Shown piece after piece: positions 34,290 through 41,423 of a stretch of 54,680 bases of DNA. The DNA comes from Synergistaceae bacterium (GTDB lineage Bacteria; Synergistota; Synergistia; Synergistales; Synergistaceae): assembly GCA_030533085.1 (NCBI GenBank), contig JAUNJZ010000017.1, positions 1-54,680 on the forward strand. Direction: 5' to 3'. Under the pieces are notes generated by a model. It was not told where the DNA came from. It saw only the letters and a list, made by a program, of their open reading frames with translations, and searched no databases. Within the stretch, counting starts at the first letter, position 1. Each line of letters begins with the position of its first letter. A program made the position numbers and the translations under genes.

Positions 34290-34353
34290 GACTATATCCT
34301 CTCTTCATTCAGTTTTTTTTGCTCCGTCAGCCCGATCGAGTCAGGCGGAGCCT

Positions 34354-34896
34354 CTATTCTGACGACGTTGCCAGAAACATGATGTTGTTTCTGTAAAGCC
34401 TCATCATATAAATAAACCTTCCGCTTATCTCGCGGCGCTGCCGTCCGTCCAGCACAGGGCCGAAAAGACCAAGCCCCTCCAACAGCGCGCCGACCTCCTT
34501 CTCCGTCACGCGATGATCCAGCGCGAGAATGATCTGCTTGCAAAGGCTCTCATACTGAGCCTCGCCGTCCAGCAACCCGCTCCTTCTGTTCCTTTCATGC
34601 TCTCGCCACTCCGAAACGGTAAAGGAAAGGGCGACATTCATCAGCCTGTTGCTCTCCGCCGTCATATTGAGATAGAGGACGATATCCTCGTTATACTCCG
34701 CGGCGAAATTCCCGTTCGGCATCTGAACGAGAGACTCCGAAAGACCTCTCTGAGAAAATCCCCATTTCACCTGGTCAAAGGCGATTCCCATCTGCGTCAG
34801 AAAAACCGGCAGCGTAATGCCAAGCTCGTCGGCGCGCGCGCAGAACGGACACAAAAAAATAAAGAGCGCCGCGCAGAACGGCATCAGCTTCTTCAT
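34354..34896 (-). CDS. Exported protein of unknown function
   Basis: About 180 residues with a signal peptide (KKLMPFCAALFIFLCPFCARA). The start used is the ATG at 34896, spaced 9 nt from GGGGG; two ATGs just upstream are in frame. The mature part contains a beta-strand ITLPVFLTQMGIAFDQVKW and helices, with YLNMTAESNRLMNVALSF. No family was recognised. It is the first gene of a minus-strand pair with the TPR-like protein and is divergent from the GH18 gene. Confidence 0.65.
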   Translation of the reverse strand: MKKLMPFCAALFIFLCPFCARADELGITLPVFLTQMGIAFDQVKWGFSQRGLSESLVQMPNGNFAAEYNEDIVLYLNMTAESNRLMNVALSFTVSEWREHERNRRSGLLDGEAQYESLCKQIILALDHRVTEKEVGALLEGLGLFGPVLDGRQRREISGRFIYMMRLYRNNIMFLATSSE

Positions 34897-35009
34897 CGCC
34901 ATCATCCCCCCGACGCGCTGCGTTTAAGCAGATTATAGCAAAAGAACAATTTTCGCAAGCTCTTTTTAGGAGTAAAATATCAGACGGAAAATACGGAAGG
35001 AGTTTTGAA

Positions 35010-36461
35010 ATGGCAAACCGCATAAAAAACATTCTCAGGATAAGCGGCGGACTTCTGATAATCGCCCTTGCCTGCGCGCTCTTCGCCCCCGCAGCTATGG
35101 CCGCAGAGGGAGACAGCGCGGTAGAAATATACTTTGACAGCGGCGGCGCGGCGGACTTCATGGGAACGGCCTTCTACCGCGCCGGGGCGCTCTGGGTACC
35201 GGCGGAGGCGCTGCGCCTCCTGGGGGCGGATATAGACGACGCCCCCGGCGGCAAAGGCTTCGTCGTAACCGTATCCAACCCCGCGCGCGCCTTCGACAGT
35301 CCGGCCCTCAGAACGCTTGCCGGGGATAAGCTGAGCCTCAGCTTCCCCTTGACGGAAGAAGCGGGAATATCATACTTCAACGTAAACGGCATGGAAAAGC
35401 TGCTCGGCCTCGCCTGCGACGAAAGCGGCGGCGCCGTGACCTTCCGCCCCGCGCAAAGCGGGCGCGCCTACGACAGCGGCGGCGCGGCGAAAAAAGGCAA
35501 ACTACCCGCCGGAAAGCTCACTCTGGCGTGGGAACACGTCACCCGTGAAAACCCCGACCTCGCGGCGCAGGGAAAAATAAAAGGGCTGGACGTACTTTCT
35601 CCGACCTGGTTCAACCTCGCGGACGCGAACGGCGGAATAGCCAACCGAGCCTCCGCCGCCTACTCGCGGACGGCGCGCGAAATGGGCTATAGCCTCTGGG
35701 CGCTCGTCTCCAACAGCTTCAACGCCCAGATGACGACCGCCTTCTTCAAAAACGCCCGCGCGCAAAATCTCTTCATAGCGCGCCTTATCGCCTACGCTAA
35801 ACTTTACGGCCTCGACGGAATAAACGTCGACTTCGAGGGAATGAGCGACGAACACCGCGACCCATACACGCGCTTCTTCTCGCGCCTAGCCTCGGCGCTG
35901 CGCGCGGAGGGGCTTATCGTATCCGTTGACGTCTTCATCCCGGCGAACACAAAGTCATCGCGCAGCCACAACCGCGCCCAGCTTGCGAAAGATGCGGACT
36001 ACCTGATGCTCATGGCCTACGACGAGCACTGGCGCACATCGCCGCGCGCCGGCTCCGTCGCCTCGCTCCCCTGGGTAAAAAGGGCGGTCGAAGGAACTCT
36101 CGCGGAGGGAGTCCCCCCCTCGAAGCTGCTGCTTGGAGTTCCCTTCTACATGCGCCGCTGGGAAGAGACGAAAAGCGGCGGCGGAGTAAAGGTAAAAGGC
36201 AGCACGCTGACAATGGCCGAGGCGAGAGCGCTGGCGGCAAAGACGGGGGCGCAGCTCCGCTGGCTTGAAAACGAGGCGCAGCACTATTTTTCATATACCG
36301 CGAACGGAAAAAACTACAAAATATGGGTGGAAAACGCCGAGTCTCTGGCAAAAAAGCTTGAGCTTGTAAAAAAACACGGACTGGCCGGCATGGCCGGCTG
36401 GCGAAAAGGGCACGAAGAGCCTGATATATGGGAAGTAGTGGCGAGAATGATGGAAAAATAA
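35010..36461 (+). CDS. Secreted glycoside hydrolase family 18 protein
   Basis: 483 residues with a signal peptide ending AAMAAE. Residues ~35-150 form an N-terminal domain resembling the copper-amine-oxidase-N/stalk domain found before envelope enzymes. The C-terminal two-thirds is a GH18 barrel with the catalytic DGINVDFEG (the final Glu is the acid), YLMLMAYDEHW and the late VPFYMRRW and GMAGWRKG strands. Bacterial GH18 proteins of this YdhD/SleL type act on N-acetylglucosamine polymers, usually peptidoglycan. AAGGAG precedes the ATG. It stands alone and is followed by a short hairpin. Confidence 0.88.
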   Translation: MANRIKNILRISGGLLIIALACALFAPAAMAAEGDSAVEIYFDSGGAADFMGTAFYRAGALWVPAEALRLLGADIDDAPGGKGFVVTVSNPARAFDSPALRTLAGDKLSLSFPLTEEAGISYFNVNGMEKLLGLACDESGGAVTFRPAQSGRAYDSGGAAKKGKLPAGKLTLAWEHVTRENPDLAAQGKIKGLDVLSPTWFNLADANGGIANRASAAYSRTAREMGYSLWALVSNSFNAQMTTAFFKNARAQNLFIARLIAYAKLYGLDGINVDFEGMSDEHRDPYTRFFSRLASALRAEGLIVSVDVFIPANTKSSRSHNRAQLAKDADYLMLMAYDEHWRTSPRAGSVASLPWVKRAVEGTLAEGVPPSKLLLGVPFYMRRWEETKSGGGVKVKGSTLTMAEARALAAKTGAQLRWLENEAQHYFSYTANGKNYKIWVENAESLAKKLELVKKHGLAGMAGWRKGHEEPDIWEVVARMMEK

Positions 36462-36878
36462 AAGAATCCCAGCAACGCCGGAGACTCCGGCGCTTTATGA
36501 CGCGACATGTGCGGTACTTGGCATGAGTCCTCTCAGAACGTACACGACCAGAACAGAGTTAGAGAGACATTTCAGTCATAGAATATCATAGCATTCGCTG
36601 AACTACATAAAATAAAAAATGGAAAAGAGCTAGACTCCTTGGTATCACTGGAGTATAGCCCGCTTTTCTCGAAAATATCTGCAAAAGTCGGGAAAAAAGG
36701 CTGCGCGTGCATCACGGCGACGTCAGCATAGACAACGTGGACGATCTGCCTCTGATGCGCTTCCAAAGCAGCCGCTAAGAGCCGGAGGCCTCAAAAAACA
36801 CAAATAAAAGAGCGCCGCAAGGCCGGCCGCGCGGCCGTCGTGTTATACTTCTCTGTGCGAACGGAGGAGATGCGAGTA
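36462..36878. other. 417-bp interval with a tRNA-Thr-flank-like sequence
   Basis: No convincing gene. It has a weak hairpin CGCCGGAG/TCCGGCG just after the GH18 stop (about 36479-36495), then an AT-rich stretch containing a 21-bp sequence (36633-36653) that matches the 3' end plus flank of tRNA-Thr (9740-9760) at 19 positions. From 36659 a 39-codon open stretch runs to a TAA at 36778; it could be the tail of a lost gene. It ends at the recQ ribosome-binding site. Confidence 0.4.
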
Positions 36879-38705
36879 TTGACGCGGCAACCCCATGAGA
36901 TATTAAAGAAAATATTCGGCTACGACTCCTTCCGCAAGGGGCAGCTGGAAATAATCGAGGCGATAGCCTCCGGCCGCGACGCGATCGGCATTATGCCCAC
37001 CGGCGCGGGAAAATCGCTTTGCTATCAGATACCCGCAATCATGGCGGAGAGGACGGCCGTCGTTATATCCCCGCTGATCTCCCTGATGAAAGATCAGGTG
37101 GACGCGCTGCGGCAAAACGGCGTGCGCGCGGCGACCATCAACAGCGCGACAGAGCGGGATGAGGCCGCGGAGATATTCCGTGAGACGCGGCGCGGCGGCA
37201 TGAGCCTGCTCTATGTAGCGCCGGAGCGGCTGGAGGGGGGCTTCGCCGAATTTCTGCGCTCGATATCCCCGCCGCTCGTCATTGTCGATGAAGCGCACTG
37301 CGTCTCGCAGTGGGGGCACGACTTCAGGCCGTCATATCTGAACATCGCGCCGGTCGTAGAGTCATTGCCGCGCCGTCCGGCCGTCGCCGCCTTTACCGCC
37401 ACAGCGACGCCGGAGGTGCGCCGCGACGTCATATCGCAGCTCGGACTGCGCGACCCATTTTCAATCACGACCGGCTTCGACAGGGAAAATCTTTTCTTTC
37501 ACGTTGAGCACCCCGCCGATAAAAACGCCGCCGCGCTGCGCTACATAAAGCAGTTTCCCACAGTATCAGGCATCGTCTACTGTTCGACGCGCAAAAATGT
37601 GGAGTCCTTCTGCGATCTGCTGAGGGCGAACGGAATAAAGGCCGTGCGCTACCACGCCGGCCTCTCCGACGCGGAACGCGCGAGCAGTCAGGAGGCTTTC
37701 ATCTACGACCGCGCCCCTGTGATGGTGGCGACCAACGCCTTCGGAATGGGCATAGACAAATCAAATGTCCGCTATGTGCTGCACTACAATATGCCGTCAA
37801 ACATCGACGCCTACTATCAGGAAGCGGGGCGCGCGGGGCGGGACGGCCTGCCGGCCGACTGCGTGCTTCTTTACGGCGCGCGCGACATAATGACGGCGCG
37901 CTTCTTCATAGAACAGAGCCAGGAGGAGACGCGCCCCGCCGCGAGGCGCAAGCTGCGGGCGATGGTGGATTACTGCCATACTACCGGCTGTCTGCGCGCC
38001 TTTATCCTGAACTATTTCGGCGAAAAAGAGGTCGCTGAAAGCTGCTCCGCCTGCGGCAACTGCACAGGAGAAACGGAGCGGGCTGAGATAACGACGGAGG
38101 CGCTGAAGATACTCTCCTGTGTCTACCGCATGGCGGAGGCGAGCGGCGGCCGCGGCTACGGCAGCGCGATGCTCGTCAACGTGCTGCGCGGCTCCGCCCG
38201 CGCCGACGTGAGGGAGGCAGGCTTTGACAAAATATCGACCTACGGGCTGCTCCGCGAGCACAGCGCCCGGACGGTGCGGGAAATGGTCGATTTTCTCGTC
38301 GCGGAGGGCTATTTAAGAATGGGCGACGACTTCCCCACGCTCTCTTTCACCGGACGGACGATGCCCTTTCTGAAAAAACCGACGCCGCTCGTCATGCGCA
38401 GGAGCGAGGAAAAGAAGGCGTCGGAGGAACGGATAAAGAAACGGTCAACGATCTCAAACGCCGCCGACAGCGCGCTCTTCGAGGAGCTGCGCGCCCTGCG
38501 CCGCGCGATAGCCGCAGAAGAGGGGATACCGCCATACGTGGTATTTTCGGACAAGACGCTCACGGCAATATGCGAACTGCTGCCGGAGGATGAAGAAGAC
38601 TTCCTTGAAGTGCCCGGCGTCGGCGCGGCAAAGCTGGAACGCTACGGCGAAGCCTTCCTGACCGCGGTAAGGGAATGGCGGCGCAAAGGGCAGGCGAAGG
38701 GCTGA
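36879..38705 (+). CDS. recQ: ATP-dependent DNA helicase RecQ
   Basis: About 608 residues, equal to E. coli RecQ. Motif I MPTGAGKSLCYQ, the DEAH box VDEAHCVSQWGHDFRP, the helicase C domain with QEAGRAGRDG, the zinc-binding region (CSACGNC) and a C-terminal HRDC domain (EDEEDFLEVPGVGAAKLERYG, in part EVPGVGAAKLERYG). It unwinds DNA 3'-5' in recombination and fork repair. The start used is TTG at 36879, 9 nt from GGAGGAG; an in-frame ATG at 36870 directly abuts that site and the frame opens at 36840. Confidence 0.95.
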   Translation: MTRQPHEILKKIFGYDSFRKGQLEIIEAIASGRDAIGIMPTGAGKSLCYQIPAIMAERTAVVISPLISLMKDQVDALRQNGVRAATINSATERDEAAEIFRETRRGGMSLLYVAPERLEGGFAEFLRSISPPLVIVDEAHCVSQWGHDFRPSYLNIAPVVESLPRRPAVAAFTATATPEVRRDVISQLGLRDPFSITTGFDRENLFFHVEHPADKNAAALRYIKQFPTVSGIVYCSTRKNVESFCDLLRANGIKAVRYHAGLSDAERASSQEAFIYDRAPVMVATNAFGMGIDKSNVRYVLHYNMPSNIDAYYQEAGRAGRDGLPADCVLLYGARDIMTARFFIEQSQEETRPAARRKLRAMVDYCHTTGCLRAFILNYFGEKEVAESCSACGNCTGETERAEITTEALKILSCVYRMAEASGGRGYGSAMLVNVLRGSARADVREAGFDKISTYGLLREHSARTVREMVDFLVAEGYLRMGDDFPTLSFTGRTMPFLKKPTPLVMRRSEEKKASEERIKKRSTISNAADSALFEELRALRRAIAAEEGIPPYVVFSDKTLTAICELLPEDEEDFLEVPGVGAAKLERYGEAFLTAVREWRRKGQAKG

Positions 38706-38999
38706 GGAGCTGATTTAATTGAACTTACTGAAAGAGGGGGGGACGGTATAGAAAAACATGCGCCGCTTGCGAGAACCCTTTAGACATTGGACAAAAGGTT
38801 CTTTGCAGATGTCAATATAAAAATATCTTTGCGTGTGCTTTCTTATCTTTTATAAGGCATCAGTACCTGTGGGATTGTGTAAATGTAGTCGACAGCGCTT
38901 CCTGTTGATGCTCTTATGCTGAGGCACGGCACGCTTTCCTTTACTCATTCAACATGGGGATAAATCTGACGGAACTATTTTATCGGATTCTGTCCCCTG
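38706..38999. other. 294-bp interval with an inverted repeat
   Basis: Between recQ and the IclR gene. No gene is visible. Near the right end GGGGATAAATC and GATTCTGTCCCC form an imperfect inverted repeat (about 38956-38998) overlapping the 3' end of the IclR-side sequence. It may be a terminator or a remnant of a small transposable element. Confidence 0.3.
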
Positions 39000-39812
39000 T
39001 CATATAAAATTTTCGTAATAGCCATTCTTTCTTGATATGTCTGCTCCTGCTTTTTTTAAAATCGGGATCCACCTCTCTATTGTTCTCTTATCGAAGCGTG
39101 TTGCCGGCAAAGTTATGTTCAGACTTGCGACTATCTGTCCGAGGTGGTTGAAAATTGGTACACCAATACCCGCCGTATCGTCACGACGCTCTTTATAACT
39201 TACCCAATAGCCGTCTTTACGGGTTTTTTCTAAGATCTCTTCGATTCTTTTCCTGTCTATTATCGTATGTTCTGTCAACTTAGGAAAACCTACAGTTGAT
39301 TCCAACAGGTCAAGCTCTTTTTTTGTCATACCTGCCATCAGGATATTCCCGGAAGCGCCGCCATGCAAATAGTTCGATGCCCCTATCTTTGCCGAATATC
39401 GTATAGACAGGTCGCTCTCAACTTTGGCGATACAAATTTTTTTGAATCCTTTCCTGATAAAAAGGGAAATCGTTTCATTTGTTTCCTTTTTCAATTTTTC
39501 CATAAACGGGCGTGCCAAAGCAACGATGTCTATGGATGAAACCGCCGCATTTCCCAGATATATCATACTGGGGCCCAGGGAATAGAGTTTCGAGTTAGAA
39601 TCAATATCCAATAATCCGCAAGTTGTCAAGGTATTTAAAAAACGATATAACGTCGCTTGCGGCAGATCCAACCGGCTATTAATCTCTGCAAAACTCAATC
39701 CGTTTTTTTCGCCAAAAAGTTCAAGGATCTTATAGGCTTTATAAACGGACATGATGATAGACTTTTTATTTTCTATCTCTTCGGTAGGAGCAATGTTGTC
39801 TCTATCTTTCAA
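39000..39812 (-). CDS. IclR-family transcriptional regulator
   Basis: 270 residues. The N-terminal winged helix (YKAYKILELFGEKNGLSFAEINSRLDLPQATLYRFLNTL, in part LDLPQATLYRFLNTL) and the C-terminal IclR effector domain with YLHGGASGNILMAGM and GIGVPIFNHLG are complete. IclR proteins bind small carboxylates or aromatic acids. It lies at the 3' end of the TRAP-PrpF-Mop operon on the same strand, beyond a terminator, and is the natural candidate regulator. Translation likely starts at TTG (39812) with AAGGA 10 nt upstream; the later ATG at codon 21 lacks a site. Confidence 0.9.
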   Translation of the reverse strand: MKDRDNIAPTEEIENKKSIIMSVYKAYKILELFGEKNGLSFAEINSRLDLPQATLYRFLNTLTTCGLLDIDSNSKLYSLGPSMIYLGNAAVSSIDIVALARPFMEKLKKETNETISLFIRKGFKKICIAKVESDLSIRYSAKIGASNYLHGGASGNILMAGMTKKELDLLESTVGFPKLTEHTIIDRKRIEEILEKTRKDGYWVSYKERRDDTAGIGVPIFNHLGQIVASLNITLPATRFDKRTIERWIPILKKAGADISRKNGYYENFI

Positions 39813-39925
39813 AAGCGATCCGTCCTTTTGTGTATATGTAGCCTTACACCATACTGCTAAGAATTATAATCTCATTTAGCCGATGTTTTCAATTAACAAT
39901 TTCAAAAAAATGCTTGCAGAAAAAG

Positions 39926-39980
39926 AAATCCCCTTCGGCACATATCATCATGTTGTAAGCATGCTGCCATAAGGGAATTT
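39926..39980 (-). terminator. Terminator at the end of the TRAP-MmgE operon
   Basis: Minus strand AAATTCCCTTATGGCA (39980-39965) pairs with TGCCGAAGGGGATTT (39940-39926) around a loop. A CTTTTTCTG tract follows. It closes the long operon and separates it from the IclR gene. Confidence 0.65.
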
Positions 39981-40010
39981 TATGTAGACCTCAGAGAGAA
40001 TATTAAACGC

Positions 40011-41384
40011 CTAAATAGTTTTTTTCAATAATTTCATAAATGAGCCCGGCTTTGCCAAGTTATCAAATCTCTGCACGTTATCGCATATTTCTTCCATCGT
40101 TTCCTTTGGAATTGCTTCTTTGGCCATGTTTTTGAACTTTTCACATAAGTCCAGGTATCTGACGGGCATTTCAGGTGCTCCCTTTAAAATATAAACGGTT
40201 TTTTCAAAAAACTTCCCATTTTTCAACTCTATACGTACTTTTGCTCCACGCTTTTGGGGAAATTCAGATGTTACTTCTTTGTCAACATAAACATGTACAA
40301 GAGAACTTAACCTTACACGTTTGTCATCATGAATATTTTCTTCTTTTAGGTCGCTTATGTCAAAAGAACCCCGGAGCAACGCAGTAGCTACACAATATGG
40401 CGTGCTGAATCTGGCTTGCTGTACATCATGTGGAGTTTTTGCCGTACCGGTTAATCTGTACGCTATAGGATGTGTGCCTATATTGATTCTCTTAATATCA
40501 TCCGCCGTTATATTATGCTCCAAACATAGGGCAATTGTACCTTCAATAGGGGCATGGGTATGACGGCAAGTAGGGTAAAGCTTAACATACGTATCTTTGA
40601 TCTCATAATTTTTTCCAAGGCCATCAAGCATATTTGCCACATCGACATTATCGTCGGACATTGCCCGAAACAGCCCATCCGTACCACTAAAAGGCATATC
40701 CGGCGCTGTAAACCCATTTTTTGCCATTATTGTCGCGTTAATCCCAGCAAATGCCGCATGTCCTACCATTGCGCCTTTAGATGCTTGTCCCGAATGTGTC
40801 GCTTCCATAATTCCTGAGGTGAAGAGCGCCGATAATGACAGGGCTCTGGCTGTTTCATATAAGTTCAAGCCTAAAATCGAAGAAGATGCAGCGGCGGCTC
40901 CCATTGTCCCACAGACGGAGGAGGGGTGAAAACCATTTTCTATTAACAGCGGAGACATGCTTCTAGCAAAACGATAAGCCACATCATACCCGATAACGAC
41001 CGCGAGTATAGCCCTTTTACCGCTCACGTTAGTTTTTTCCGCTAAAGAGAGCACAGTAGGGACAACAACAGCCCCGGCGTGTATGCCTGCATTTTTATGT
41101 CCGTCATCCAGCTCAACGGAATGAGCGTAGGCACAGTTAATGGCTGCCGCCATAGGGAAAGAGACTGTTTCTTTTCTTCCAATAAGAGTCGCGTCTCCAC
41201 GGCACTCCATCTCCATTGAGGTATCTATTATTTTGTTGCAATATTCCCAGAGCGAGGAGCCTGCCATAGCGGCAGCTAAGATGTCTATTATCCTTTCCTT
41301 GGCACATTGGACAACGGACTCATGCAACTCTTCATATTTTGTCTCAGCGGCAAACTGAGATAAAGCATTCACGACTACTTCCAT
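40011..41384 (-). CDS. MmgE/PrpD family protein
   Basis: 457 residues, full length for the family of 2-methylcitrate dehydratase, cis-aconitate decarboxylase and iminodisuccinate epimerase. Family motifs include GSSLWEYCNK near the N-terminus, ELDDGHKNAGIHAGAVVVPTVL (in part LDDGHKNAGIHAGAVV), CGTMGAAAASS and the LYPTCRHTHAPI motif in the small domain. Members dehydrate, isomerise or decarboxylate tri- or dicarboxylates without a metal. It is the last gene of the operon, 39 nt after the Mop-like enzyme. Together with the PrpF-like isomerase it suggests handling of an unsaturated di- or tricarboxylate. GAGG lies 9 nt before the ATG. Confidence 0.9.
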   Translation of the reverse strand: MEVVVNALSQFAAETKYEELHESVVQCAKERIIDILAAAMAGSSLWEYCNKIIDTSMEMECRGDATLIGRKETVSFPMAAAINCAYAHSVELDDGHKNAGIHAGAVVVPTVLSLAEKTNVSGKRAILAVVIGYDVAYRFARSMSPLLIENGFHPSSVCGTMGAAAASSSILGLNLYETARALSLSALFTSGIMEATHSGQASKGAMVGHAAFAGINATIMAKNGFTAPDMPFSGTDGLFRAMSDDNVDVANMLDGLGKNYEIKDTYVKLYPTCRHTHAPIEGTIALCLEHNITADDIKRINIGTHPIAYRLTGTAKTPHDVQQARFSTPYCVATALLRGSFDISDLKEENIHDDKRVRLSSLVHVYVDKEVTSEFPQKRGAKVRIELKNGKFFEKTVYILKGAPEMPVRYLDLCEKFKNMAKEAIPKETMEEICDNVQRFDNLAKPGSFMKLLKKTI

Positions 41385-41423
41385 TTAAGTCATCCTCTAT
41401 ATGTATGTATGAAGAAAGAAAAT

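Noticed and set aside
36659-36778. 39-codon open stretch before recQ as a pseudogene tail
   Set aside because: Too short to distinguish from chance and no homologue is recognised.
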